NCBI GenBank assembly: GCA_949126835.1
Contig: OX421509.1
Coordinates: forward strand, 15,769,124-15,833,123
Source: Anisus vortex
Taxonomy: Eukaryota > Mollusca > Gastropoda > Planorbidae
DNA: 64,000 nt
Direction: 5' to 3'
The notes beneath the pieces are model-generated. The model saw only the letters and a list, made by a program, of their open reading frames with translations. It had not been told where the DNA came from and did not search any database. Below, one piece after another: positions 50,401 through 54,842 of this stretch. Made by a program: the position numbers and the translations under genes. Within the stretch, counting starts at the first letter, position 1. Each line of letters starts with the position of its first letter.

Positions 50401-50803
50401 GTTTTCAGACTTCAATGAAGCCACCTGGAATATTATATAACATCAAACTGTAACAATCAACTTTAACTGAAGAAATTTTTTTTAAACAAATTGATTCAAT
50501 ATAAATGCTAATTATTTGAGCTTACTATCTGTACATTTATATTTTCAGAATTTCAAATGTTAATAAATTAAAAAAATTTTTTTTTCAAAAGCTAAAAAGC
50601 TACAGTTAAAATATTTTAAAAAATTGATTAAAATTAATATTAATAATATTGAAAAGTAATAAACAGTGTCTTAAGTCTTAAAAGTTTATAACTTTGCTCG
50701 TTATAATGAATTTATGCATGATCATTAATATTGACAAGTTAAATTAGGTCTATAAATGTTTTCTCACCTGTTTTAAAAGCTCATCATAAGAAGAATGTGA
50801 CAT
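2061..50803 (-). CDS. APC: APC (adenomatous polyposis coli) homologue, 17 coding exons, 3767 aa
   Basis: Seen: 17 exons (50768-50803, 50305-50424, 49629-49698, 31870-32139, 24997-25168, 22695-22803, 21207-21422, 19131-19335, 18764-18918, 17808-17925, 15708-15959, 14854-15004, 13104-13317, 10116-12630, 8963-9105, 8580-8759, 2061-8438) join with GT/AG borders and consistent phase into one frame of 3,767 codons plus stop. The N-terminal coiled-coil, armadillo blocks, 15- and 20-residue beta-catenin repeats, SAMP motifs, basic region and C-terminal VTTV follow the order of human APC. Known for the family: APC scaffolds the beta-catenin destruction complex with axin and GSK3/CK1 and binds microtubules and EB1. 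Odd: the protein is about 900 aa longer than human APC, the vertebrate giant last exon is split in four, two exons (4 and 8) lack a clear human counterpart, and several introns carry tandemly copied splice donors. The 5' UTR exon and promoter are not located. Confidence 0.95.
8580..8759 (-). CDS. APC: APC coding exon 16, linker
   Basis: 180 nt, phase 0-0, residues 1583-1642: IELTNIEEVETPDAMVISVI onward to TVTFDENHQ. It is the spacer between two 20-residue repeats. Acceptor TTGTGCTAG, donor CACCAG|GTACGT. Being 60 whole codons, it could be skipped without a frame change. Confidence 0.9.
8963..9105 (-). CDS. APC: APC coding exon 15, canonical 20-residue beta-catenin repeat
   Basis: 143 nt, phase 1 to 0, residues 1535-1582. 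Encodes YCEEGTPVCFSRVSSLSSL, matching the first human 20-residue repeat YCVEDTPICFSRCSSLSSL, including the Ser positions phosphorylated in the family. Acceptor TGTCACCAG, donor AAAAG|GTTTGT. Confidence 0.95.
9355..9880 (-). pseudogene. partial duplicate of APC exon 14 in intron, interrupted by a MITE
   Basis: On the minus strand 9355-9460 still reads LGNLALLTTPTRPLPNFVNS and a downstream RSVGTDL, versus exon 14 LGNPALLTTPTRPVPSFIHN and RSVGSDL (exon bases about 10933-11125). Similarity resumes after the MITE (9816-9880). Indels and mismatches show it is not maintained. Confidence 0.85.
9468..9815. mobile_element. hAT-type MITE with perfect TSD
   Basis: 348 bp. Ends CAGGGGTCGGGAACC and its exact inverted complement (15-bp perfect TIR). 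Flanked by the 8-bp direct repeat GCCTAGAG at 9460-9467 and 9816-9823. No transposase. An 8-bp TSD and CAG-type TIR are typical of the hAT superfamily. Confidence 0.93.
10116..12630 (-). CDS. APC: APC coding exon 14, last armadillo repeats and 15-residue repeats
   Basis: 2,515 nt, phase 0 to 1, residues 697-1534. Armadillo blocks run to about residue 863 (SALWNLSSHCSENKAEICAV, GTLWNLSAR, SAALRNLV), followed by PSLHARKQRALEAELD as in human. Three beta-catenin 15-residue repeats follow: DTDQPVNYSLKYQDG (near 11244), VVDQPTDFSLRYNEV (near 10683) and EQPINYSMRYRD (near 10608). A degenerate 20-residue repeat, TEGTPYLSTATSLTDL, lies near 10440. Donor AGTG|GTAATT. In vertebrates all of this after the armadillo domain is part of the single last exon. 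Confidence 0.97.
12915..13127. repeat. 111-bp tandem duplication spanning the exon 13 donor
   Basis: Unit 1 at 12915-13025 and unit 2 at 13026-13127. The last 24 coding bases of exon 13 and its donor (GT at 13103-13102) recur with the GT at 12992-12991. The upstream copy is slightly diverged. Confidence 0.9.
13104..13317 (-). CDS. APC: APC coding exon 13, armadillo repeat
   Basis: 214 nt, phase 2 to 0. RRYACMTLTNLTFGDGKNKA through ASVLRNLSWRAD and KKTLRE follows human nearly residue for residue. Acceptor TTTTTTTCAG, donor GAGAG|GTTAAT. The 3' end and donor are duplicated 111 bp further into the intron. Confidence 0.98.
13318..14853 (-). other. intron 12, with a dispersed repeat and a TIR element
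   Basis: Contains a short repeat-like block (about 13530-13640, CATATATACTCGCATACAGG type) that partly recurs near 48245-48295, and a TIR element at 13997-14504. The remainder is AT-rich with no gene. Confidence 0.6.
13997..14504. mobile_element. TIR element, hAT-like MITE family A, copy 1
   Basis: 508 bp bounded by CAGGGTTCGTACAG and its perfect inverted complement. The interior is rich in CCAGGAGTTTT-type motifs. TAAAT flanks both sides, with one extra T on the left. A second copy lies at 51288-51789. hAT assignment is by TIR style; no transposase is present. Confidence 0.85.
14854..15004 (-). CDS. APC: APC coding exon 12, armadillo repeat
   Basis: 151 nt, phase 1 to 2. LMKLSFDEDYRHAICTLGGL and QAIAELLEID align with human LMKLSFDEEHRHAMNELGGLQAIAELLQVD. 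Acceptor TTGTTCAG, donor ATGA|GTAAGT. Confidence 0.95.
15384..15732. repeat. 48-bp minisatellite carrying repeated splice donors
   Basis: Seven 48-bp units across the 3' end of exon 11 and the start of its intron. Minus-strand donor AATA|GTAAGT is intact with the GT's low base at 15706, 15658, 15610, 15562, 15466 and 15418; the copy expected at 15514 is broken by a substitution in the GT. The frame stays open through all units (16 residues each, ESVVNSKLDKHLDIID type). Confidence 0.95.
15708..15959 (-). CDS. APC: APC coding exon 11, armadillo repeat
   Basis: 252 nt, phase 1-1, roughly residues 491-575. GCLPLLLQLLHGSDKDSGLL through ALHNIVHCHHDDKRGRHEAR matches the human armadillo block closely. 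Acceptor ATCCCCACAG. The exon-proximal donor AATA|GTAAGT is used here since it gives a linker of human-like length; five further intact copies of the same donor follow at 48-bp steps, all in phase. Confidence 0.9.
15969..16430. repeat. 38-bp minisatellite next to the exon 11 acceptor
   Basis: About 12 copies of a 38-bp unit (CAAGTTGCTTAGTAACATAC...) starting about 10 bp from the exon 11 acceptor. Units alternate between two variants (AATATC/AATAAC and TATCAC/TATAAC). Confidence 0.95.
16466..17795. mobile_element. piggyBac-like TTAA-flanked element (outer)
   Basis: TTAA at 16462-16465 and 17796-17799 flank a 1,330-bp segment with related ends: CCCTTTTCAGTCCCGGTC versus CCCTTAAAGTACCGACC read inward. 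TTAA target and CCCT-type ends suggest piggyBac. No transposase was found, and a second TTAA element is nested inside. Confidence 0.65.
16605..17330. mobile_element. nested TTAA-flanked MITE, piggyBac-like
   Basis: 726 bp bounded by CTCATTTGCTACTA and its perfect 14-bp inverted complement, flanked by TTAA at 16601-16604 and 17331-17334. Non-autonomous; sits inside 16466-17795. Confidence 0.85.
17808..17925 (-). CDS. APC: APC coding exon 10, start of armadillo domain
   Basis: 118 nt, phase 0 to 1. VEMVYSLLSMLGTHDKDDMS is identical to human over this stretch and continues into SRTLFAMSQSQDSCIAMRQSG. Acceptor TTGAACAG, donor TCAG|GTCAAT. A TTAA-flanked insertion ends only about 10 nt past the donor. 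Confidence 0.98.
17926..18763 (-). other. intron 9 with minisatellite
   Basis: AT-rich intron whose only structured part is the 25-bp array at 18170-18495. Confidence 0.8.
18170..18495. repeat. 25-bp minisatellite
   Basis: About 13 nearly identical copies of GATTGCATGTATTTAAAGTG + AACAT. Only a few point variants (TGTATT to TGCATT in the last copies). Confidence 0.97.
18764..18918 (-). CDS. APC: APC coding exon 9, Ser/Gly linker before armadillo domain
   Basis: 155 nt, phase 1 to 0, residues 400-451. SQDLASVISFNSTNTN resembles human ETASVLSSSSTHS, and the exon ends QLGTK like human HLGTK immediately before VEMVYSLL. Contains a Gly/Ser run. Acceptor GTTGTCAG, donor AAAG|GTGATA. Confidence 0.88.
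19131..19335 (-). CDS. APC: APC coding exon 8, unrecognised module
   Basis: 205 nt, phase 0 to 1, residues 332-399 plus one base. Encodes a compact, hydrophobic/aromatic sequence (SLVGSYWVSLATQTGEVIYT... ending HGAWPIEK) unlike the low-complexity linker at this place in human APC. Acceptor CTGTTCCAG, donor AAAG|GTGACT. It is open throughout and phase-compatible on both sides. What the module does is unknown. Confidence 0.75.
19457..20290. repeat. 28-bp minisatellite, about 30 copies
   Basis: Unit GTTTTACATTATGTGTGATG + TAAGAGCA. Variants GTGTGATG and GTGTCATG intermix in patches, suggesting multi-unit duplication. Confidence 0.97.
20742..21051. repeat. 28-bp minisatellite, about 11 copies
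   Basis: Unit CAGTACATTATTTGTCTGTT + TACAGCAA. Since 28 is not a multiple of 3 and the unit lacks stops in this strand, all three plus frames stay open; these are not genes. Confidence 0.97.
21207..21422 (-). CDS. APC: APC coding exon 7, coiled-coil
   Basis: 216 nt, phase 0-0, residues 260-331. FSDHARRQMDAEAHKVQGAM followed by QEKLGT aligns with human FSLQTDMTRRQLEYEARQIR...EEQLGT. Acceptor CATTACAG; donor GAA|GTAGGT chosen because it keeps phase 0 with exon 8. An alternative donor 4 nt downstream (GTAG|GTGTGA) gives phase 1 and could skip exon 8 to join exon 9. Confidence 0.94.
21729..21990. repeat. 23-bp minisatellite
   Basis: About 11 copies of TAATGTTAAAATAAGATGAG + CTG in intron 6, with GAGCTG/GTGCTG variants. 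Confidence 0.95.
22030..22275 (+). mobile_element. tRNA-derived SINE, diverged copy
   Basis: Has a box-B-like GGTTTGAATCC and the shared body (CCCTGAGTCTATCCAGCTTA, GGTAAAGTAAAGGTCGCTGG, TGTGTTGGCCACA) seen also at 46540-46812 (inverted) and 56088-56345. Most decayed of the three. Confidence 0.75.
22388..22755. repeat. 74-bp tandem array copying exon 6 end plus donor
   Basis: Five virtually identical 74-bp units. Each has, on the minus strand, TTTTACAATCAG (acceptor-like), 48 bases coding LKSITQQMESLQHSDN, then AAT|GTAAGT. Donor GT ends at plus positions 22398, 22472, 22546, 22620 and 22694; the last is the exon 6 donor used in the model. Confidence 0.97.
22695..22803 (-). CDS. APC: APC coding exon 6, coiled-coil
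   Basis: 109 nt, phase 2 to 0, residues 223-259. Encodes QQLMQDFERDENQRKRFYNQ and onward through LKSITQQMESLQHSDN, matching human LLLADLDKEEKEKDWYYAQLQ... in order. Acceptor TTTCCAG, donor AAT|GTAAGT. The last 48 coding bases and the donor are repeated five times at 22388-22755. Confidence 0.94.
22804..24996 (-). other. intron 5: LINE fragment and splice-donor minisatellite
   Basis: Holds the LINE fragment (22985-23640) and the 48-bp donor-bearing array (23915-25010). 23641-23910 shows nothing recognisable. Confidence 0.8.
22985..23640 (-). mobile_element. LINE (non-LTR) fragment, reverse transcriptase C-terminal part
   Basis: Minus-strand translation with frameshifts gives typical non-LTR C-terminal motifs: LEYASSVWNPSTKENIKKLE, then NLETLEDRRAKSKVVIIHQ and WHPGMEWVP. 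Ends in the family's 3' tail (AGAAGGAGCATCTGTAAT). The same family appears at 35290-35600 and 55740-56060. Confidence 0.8.
23915..25010. repeat. 48-bp minisatellite carrying about 23 copies of the exon 5 donor
   Basis: Units contain, on the minus strand, GATTCAGAGAG|GTCAGTC, the exon 5 3' end and donor. About 23 units; one donor is mutated (near 24225), one unit is 46 bp (near 24530). The distal half carries GGGAG|GTCAGT variants. The frame of exon 5 stays open (SERSVLVKHLFTYLLH per unit) for about ten units. Confidence 0.96.
24997..25168 (-). CDS. APC: APC coding exon 5
   Basis: 172 nt, phase 1 to 2, residues 166-222. Ends ...YERVQKLDSER across the junction, matching human ...YLEELEKER just before the second coiled-coil. 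Acceptor TATTTCAG; donor GAGAG|GTCAGT. That donor is also the first of about 23 tandem copies in the following intron (23930-25010). Confidence 0.87.
27517..27880. repeat. 50-bp minisatellite, about 7 copies
   Basis: Unit ACATCAGTTCACCAAGAGTA + ATATTAGAGAGAATGGCAACACAAGTACTA, split here for length. Nearly identical copies. Confidence 0.95.
28787..30490. repeat. 19-bp minisatellite with higher-order structure
   Basis: About 80-90 units of CACCACCATATGCTACAAA. Interrupting variants (CTACAAATAGACATGTTA, CAAAAATGCTTGCAAAAC) recur at long spacing; a block beginning near 28981 recurs near 29354, showing a higher-order duplication of about 373 bp. Less regular precursor-like sequence extends back to about 28460. 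Confidence 0.95.
31045..31290. repeat. degenerate GATA microsatellite
   Basis: GATAGATAGATA-type runs mixed with AGACGGACAG variants. Confidence 0.85.
31870..32139 (-). CDS. APC: APC candidate cassette exon 4, highly acidic
   Basis: 270 nt, phase 1-1, residues 76-165 in the full model. Encodes a run rich in Asp/Glu/Ser (for example DDDDDEEYSEEEEE). Strong donor TACA|GTAAGT. The chosen acceptor ACATACAG has a weak pyrimidine tract. Because exons 3 and 5 are phase-compatible without it, this may be an alternative cassette. The open frame also continues upstream past the acceptor to about 32203, so an alternative first exon is possible. No human counterpart is recognised. Confidence 0.5.
32489..33775. 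repeat. 46-bp minisatellite, about 28 copies
   Basis: Unit ACATGGAACTATGGCAGCGG + TTCCCCTACTTTTACAACGTCAAGAC (split). Occasional longer units carry a GGTTACCGCGTAAAAAAAG insertion. 46 is not a multiple of 3 and the plus strand has no stop, so long plus-strand frames appear in all three phases; they are not genes. Confidence 0.97.
35290..35600 (+). mobile_element. LINE fragment, 3' end
   Basis: Plus-strand reading YKYSFFPSGIWAWYGLPEQT followed by RKTSNLTSFKTLIKMQD and a stop, typical of non-LTR ORF2 ends. Tail GAGCGTCTGTAATGTATAAG then a GATAA repeat. Same family as 22985-23640. Confidence 0.8.
37415..37520. repeat. short direct repeat
   Basis: AGTAGTTTAAACTGTAGATC + TTACATTAAATAATAAAT occurs twice about 60 bp apart. 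Confidence 0.85.
37796..37932. repeat. 23-bp minisatellite, 6 copies
   Basis: Unit GTGGGTGTGACTTTACACAT + TTT. Confidence 0.95.
38279..38380. repeat. two-copy direct repeat, about 55-bp unit
   Basis: TAGTTGATGCAAACTGTTAA + TGCCTACTGCATTATAAGATGTTTA occurs twice in tandem. Confidence 0.9.
38561..38628 (+). other. 28-bp stem hairpin, non-coding RNA candidate
   Basis: Arms 38561-38588 and 38601-38628 with a 12-nt loop. 27 Watson-Crick pairs and one G.T position (38581/38608), so the plus-strand RNA would be fully paired with a single wobble. No protein or TIR/TSD context was recognised. Function unknown. Confidence 0.75.
38697..38945. repeat. short minisatellite, degenerating
   Basis: Repeats of CACCAGGACACGTTCAAATG + TAGTGTTTACAT grading into AATTACAGACACATTCAAAT-type copies. 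Confidence 0.85.
39194..39478. repeat. two adjacent short tandem repeats
   Basis: About four copies of GATTGTGTATAAAATTGAA, then three copies of a 44-45-bp unit (GAAGATCGTATATAGAAAGA + ATAAATAACTTTATCTAATGGAATT). Confidence 0.9.
40430..40700. promoter_or_regulatory. GC/CpG-rich island in intron 3, possible alternative promoter
   Basis: The only clearly GC-rich, CpG-dense stretch inside the gene (for example GGGGGCGGGC and GCCGCCCTCGCGCCCGAG, about a dozen CpG in 150 bp), set in very AT-rich DNA. A minus-strand GTAAGA donor-like site follows at about 40507. Alternative APC promoters are known in mammals; use here is inference. Confidence 0.35.
41728..45085. repeat. large 49-bp satellite-like array, about 65 units
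   Basis: 3.3 kb of TCATCCATAAATGATATCAC + ACATCTAGGGGTGGGAGTGAGCTTAGAAG units. Shortened units of about 29 bp (missing the GAGCTTAGAAGTCATCCATAA part) alternate in places. Variants GGGGTGGG, GGGGAGGG and GGGGTCGG cluster by region. Confidence 0.97.
45137..46057. mobile_element. hAT-like MITE family B, copy 1
   Basis: Ends TAGGGATGTTAAAACCG and ...CGTTTAACATCCCTA; both sub-ends are rich in AAACCGG motifs. Flanks TGTTAAAC and GTTTAAAC match at 6 of 8 positions. Same family at 47680-48178 (truncated) and 58494-59016 (inverted). Confidence 0.85.
46540..46812 (-). mobile_element. tRNA-derived SINE, minus orientation
   Basis: Minus strand carries the tRNA-like head with box B (GGGTTCGAATCC) near 46750-46760 and the body GGGTACCTGACATTAGTTGG, TGTGGCCA. 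Same family as 56088-56345. Confidence 0.85.
47680..48178. mobile_element. hAT-like MITE family B, truncated copy
   Basis: Right part matches 45540-46057: CGCGTAGC, AATAAAGCACAGACACAGTG, CTAGCCGAATAGTTCAGGGT, ending CGTTTAACATCCCTA. The left end is missing or unrecognisable. Confidence 0.8.
48590..48664 (+). mobile_element. hAT fragment resembling a SPIN-type right end
   Basis: GGTTGGGGGTCGCCACAGCG, then CTGTATTAAGGGGTTGCGGC and AAGGTTGGGAACC resemble, from memory of the family, the 3' end of SPIN-like hAT elements. Its terminus is eroded and no TSD was seen. Confidence 0.4.
49629..49698 (-). CDS. APC: APC coding exon 3, acidic linker
   Basis: 70 nt, residues 53-75 plus one base (phase 0 to 1). 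Encodes an acidic, Thr/Glu-rich stretch (TTEDQEDFGKETGAE). Acceptor CTACCAG|GTTAC, donor ACTG|GTTAGT. There is no strong human match; it is supported by flanking splice sites and by phase compatibility with exons 2, 4 and 5. Confidence 0.7.
49699..50304 (-). other. intron 2, nothing recognised
   Basis: AT-rich with poly-A/T runs. No repeat or gene seen. Confidence 0.7.
50305..50424 (-). CDS. APC: APC coding exon 2, N-terminal coiled-coil
   Basis: 120 nt, phase 0-0, residues 13-52. Contains RRELKDNSSHLTKLENDTSN, near-identical in pattern to the human dimerising coiled-coil segment ELEDNSNHLTKLETEASN. Acceptor TTCCAG|GTGGC, donor CAG|GTTAAT. Confidence 0.95.
50425..50767 (-). other. intron 1 (between coding exons 1 and 2), nothing recognised
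   Basis: Very AT-rich. No repeat or gene seen. Confidence 0.7.
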
Positions 50804-50805
50804 GT
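50768..50805 (-). CDS. APC: APC coding exon 1 (start codon)
   Basis: Starts two bases before ATG (50803-50801), after an acceptor ending TTTTGCAG, so the rest of the 5' UTR lies in an unidentified upstream exon. Encodes MSHSSYDELLKQ, the counterpart of human SYDQLLKQ at the very N-terminus. Donor CAG|GTGAGA, phase 0. The start is set by family length and by the match to the human N-terminus. Confidence 0.87.
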
Positions 50806-51287
50806 CTGCAAAATTAATTTATTTGTGTTGCTTGCTAAACTCATTACAATATTGGATCCTTTGAAATTTGATATTAAGATAGAATTACTATCTCTATCAG
50901 AGGAAGACTGTATCAATCTAAAAATATAAATTAAAAAATACATCAATGATATTAAATTTTAGAATCAAACTTTTGAATATATATTCATAAGGGATGAACA
51001 CAACTTTAAATGTGGGTTTTGAACAGCACCTAATATTTATGCACAACAGTTAAAAAATGATATATTTTACTTAAATGTAAGATGATCTTGTCCTTAGGAT
51101 GGAATATAGTAAGGCCCAGAGTGCACTCATCTTATGTTTCAATGAAATGGTGAAAATGCTTTCTTTTGTAAAGCAATGATATAAGCTACCCACCACCTAT
51201 ATTATATTCAGAGTGTCTAGGTGTCCGTAAAAATAGGCTGGGAGATATTGTTCTAGCGTTCATGTCACGTGACCTGGCGTTCATGTC
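50806..51287 (-). other. 5' upstream intron sequence, nothing recognised
   Basis: Upstream of the acceptor of the first coding exon, so presumably part of an intron following an unseen 5' UTR exon. AT-rich. Confidence 0.5.
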
Positions 51288-51789
51288 CAGGGTTCGTACA
51301 GAAAAACTGCCTCAAAATTCCAGGAGTTTTCCAGGAGTGTTCCAGAAGTGTTCCAGAAGTTTTTCAGGAGTAAATTTTTTGAAAAGCCAAGCTGAGCTCT
51401 TAAAAAAAAAACAGACACCTCGCTACACAGCTAGCGGGACTAATATAGCCTACATCCCAAGTTTGAATCGAAAAAAAAAAGATCTAGTAATACTAAGTAT
51501 AAAAAAAAAAGAACCATAGAGTGTCATCACTGGCGTCATCAACGTTTGCGCGCGGAAATAAAAGTGGCAAAGAGGGTTAACTCCAATAGAGCTTTCTGGA
51601 AAAGTGAAAGTACAATCTAAGAGCAGTGATTACGATTTTTTTATTAATAATTAATCTCCCTAAAAAAATAAGGAGTTTTTAGTATTTTCCCAGGACTAAA
51701 TGCAGTTTTTCCAGGAGTTTTACGGTCCTGGAACACAACTTTTTTTTTCCAGGAGTTTCAAGGAGTTTCCAGGAGCTGTACGAACCCTG
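51288..51789. mobile_element. TIR element, hAT-like MITE family A, copy 2
   Basis: 502 bp with the same perfect CAGGGTTCGTACAG TIRs as 13997-14504 and high internal similarity. Flanked by ATGTC on both sides (51283-51287, 51790-51794). It sits exactly at the left end of another inverted-repeat element (51790-52501). Confidence 0.88.
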
Positions 51790-52501
51790 ATGTCACGTGA
51801 CCGCCAGATAACAAGCGCGAGAGATATTTTTCCGGCAGACCTAAGTCTGTCGTGTCTTCTTGCTTAGTGGTTAGCGTATCCGGCTGCCATGCAGGCGCAC
51901 TAGGTTCGATTCCCCAATAATAACTATTTTCTTTTTCTATTTTTTTTTCAATTTTCATTAATATTACTTATTTTTTAAAAGATTGTACAGAATCGCACGA
52001 CTTTTATTAAAGGTTTCCTAAAATGTTTTCAGTTATTAAAATCTAATAATTAAACTTAAGCCTATATTTTAGACCCATGCGGGAGACTGGCGTACGATAC
52101 TTAGTTTGATTTCTATACTTACGGTTTAGTTATTCGCTATAATTTCCTAAATGAAAAATTAAGATTACAATCAAAAGTGGTGTACCGCAGAAAACTTTAA
52201 GTAAAATTAGGAGTCATTCAGGACAGCGTTATTGACTATGGACGGAAAAAACAACACATAAAATCTCTACAATTAGAGCAAGCGGTCAATCTTATTTTAT
52301 AGTCTTTGGTTAAATAAAAAGACATGCCTATTCTTAACCCAATTACAATGTTTCTTTTAAATTACTTTCCTAATTGTTTTCAGTAAATAATGATTATATT
52401 TAATGTAATTTTTTTTCCCGGGCAATTTAGCTTGTACATGATAGACTTAGGTCTGCCGGAAAAATATCTCTAGCACTTGTCATTTGGCGGTCACATGACA
52501 T
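51790..52501. mobile_element. long-TIR element containing a tRNA-like sequence
   Basis: Arms of about 62 bp at 51790-51851 and 52440-52501 are inverted copies with a few mismatches (both contain GAGATATTTTTCCGGCAGAC). Just inside the left arm, 51853-51921 looks tRNA-like: TAGTGGTTAGCGTATCCGGC (box A-like) and GGTTCGATTCCC (box B-like). The combination is not assigned to a family. Confidence 0.7.
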
Positions 52502-53459
52502 GCCCGCCGGAGAAATATCTCTCAACCGATTCGTCTGGTCGCCTAGTCACTGCCTGCCTATTATTATTATATTATACTTATACATTTAAAATAAATCTTA
52601 AAGTTGTGATTTTGTCTTCTGTAAATCAACTGTTATTATTGAACTTAAAAACTCACTTTTTTTTTGGAATTTTTAGACGCCCACTGTTTTACTTTTATAT
52701 TTATAAAAGTTAGTAGGGCCTAATTACTATAGTCTTTCGGCCTATATAGCTATTATTTTGTTCTAAGTTTTTCATAATGTTTTGTCATTTTCAAAAAAGC
52801 ATTGGAGTCTATATCCTTTACTTTGATGTAATCAAAAACCTTTTGTGTACTTATCTAGAGAATTGTAGCCCTGTTTTTCCTCAGAAACAAAAATGTTTAG
52901 GTCTCATTAGAGGTTTAAAGAATACTTTTAATTATTAGAAATGTAGGCAACTGTATGATGAAGTCTCTGATAAAATAATGATCTGATTTATGATAATACA
53001 TAGGCCCTACTTATGCAAATAAACATTTTCAATTACTAATATGTTGCGAAGTCGGAAAATAAACACTAGCCTACTAGGTTTTACTACGCCCAGGCAAAAA
53101 TAAAAATTATCACATCCCTACAACTAGGCCTAGCCTAGGCCTTAGGCTATGCTATGTCAAATTGTATCTCTCAGGCTACGGCTATGTGAAGTTCCTACTA
53201 CAAATAGCAAAACGTTGAAGTAGGCCTACTGTTATATTTTATATTATAGGCCTACTACTATAAAATATAAAACATATCTTAAGTGCTCATTTTTTTTACA
53301 TTTCAAAGTAGGCCCTATTATAATATTAAAAACGCAATTAAATTTAAATGTTAATTCAATGAATACCATAGACTATCTATTTTTTTTATTTATTTTAAAG
53401 CACTTTTCTTTATTATAAATATTATAGACTTAGGCTATATAAAAATAAATAGAAGGCTA
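52502..53459. other. intergenic/intronic AT-rich stretch, start of GGCCTA-rich zone
   Basis: No gene. From about 52700 onward the palindromic TAGGCCTA/GGCCTA motif becomes frequent. Confidence 0.6.
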
Positions 53460-53508
53460 TATTACAGACGCTCCTTTCTATAAATTATAGAAAGGAGCGT
53501 CTGTAATA
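53460..53508. repeat. near-perfect palindrome, 24-bp arms
   Basis: Arms 53460-53483 and 53485-53508 are exact inverted complements with one central base. The arm (ATAGAAAGGAGCGTCTGTAAT) equals the 3' tail of the LINE family at 35290-35600 and 22985-23640, so it is probably two inverted LINE tails. Confidence 0.9.
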
Positions 53509-53818
53509 GATTATTGCATCCTATGCTTACACTAATCCATGGTCCCAAGTCTAGGCTTGCATCTTTATTAAAATGTTGTTTAGGCCTATCACTGTGACTA
53601 TCACTAACTTCACTATATAGATCTAGATCTTTTCAATTTTACAATTTCAGTCAGTAGGCCATGCCATTGCCATTAGTGGCATTAGACTAGATTTAAGTAT
53701 TTACAATTTACTTAAATTTATTTGTAGGCCCTATGTACTTAGATTAGATACTTTGACTGACTCTCACTGACACTAAGGCTTAGAGTCTTAGACAGACTGT
53801 CTTAGATAGGCTAGGCAG

Positions 53819-54834
53819 TAGAGCTGGGTCGTTGATTCAAAACGTTTTATATATCTACAACACACTGATGTAGGATGCAGGATGTAGATCACTAATGTAG
53901 ATCTGTACTGCGTTCTACATCGTAGACCTTAGCCATACAAACTACAAACACAGTGCTTCCCCTTGCCCCCCTTTTCATCGCCAGTTCCAGCGCTGACGCG
54001 CAGGCTCTCTTCGCTCATTTACCGGCAAAGTGTTGCAATCAAGTATGGGTCTTGTAAGCCTAACTGATCTACATGTGTTATATGATCTATATAAAACGCG
54101 ATTCCAGCGCTGACGGCTGACAGCACACGAGCTCTCTTCGCTCATTTACCGGCAAAGTGTTGCAATCAAGTATGGGTCTTGTAAGCCTAACTGATCTACA
54201 TCATGATCTACATGATCTACCTTTTTAATATGATCTATATAAAACGCGATTGAATGTGTTGCGCATCAGTTTATTAACTTGCTTCGATGGTCCACACCGC
54301 TTATTACTTATTCCACAGTCTCATAGCATCGCGCGATCTATTTTCATAAACATGTAGTTTGATTTCTCACAAAGTAATTGAATTGTATTTAAATACCAAA
54401 TTGTATTTCTTACAACATGCTTTAATAAAAATAATATTTATTTGTATAGCGCTGTTAACATTGATAAACTATAATTAATTTTGTGAAGAAAAAAAACTGC
54501 GTTTTCTAAATAAATACTTTCTTTTTTCAGACACTTGGGTCCTTTAACGTTGACTCTGTATTCATTTTTTGTTCATAAACCTACAAATAATTAAATAATA
54601 ATTTCCTAATGACCCTTCCCGTTCGCCGTCTACTAGCGTAGGCTTATGTGTGTGTGTCTTACATCAACCATCGAACCAGTGCGTGTGTACGGTAGATGAT
54701 TCCTAGATAATATAGCGCACACGTCTTTATGTAGGCGATGTAGGATGCAGGATGTAGATCGGTGTGCAACACTCGGGAATTCTGAGTATTGCATCTTGCA
54801 ATACACCAATGATGTAGATCTTAACCCAGCACTA
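53819..54834. mobile_element. hAT-type non-autonomous element with perfect TSD
   Basis: 1,016 bp. Ends TAGAGCTGGGT and ACCCAGCACTA (imperfect TIR). Perfect 8-bp TSD CTAGGCAG at 53811-53818 and 54835-54842. The interior has a two-copy duplication (about 53985-54250, GCTCTCTTCGCTCATTTACC) and repeated GATGTAGGATGCAGGATGTA near both ends. Confidence 0.85.
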
Positions 54835-54842
54835 CTAGGCAG

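Noticed and set aside
51853..51921. Functional tRNA gene
   Set aside because: Box A- and B-like parts are present, but I could not fit a standard anticodon stem-loop or acceptor stem; treated as tRNA-like part of a mobile element.
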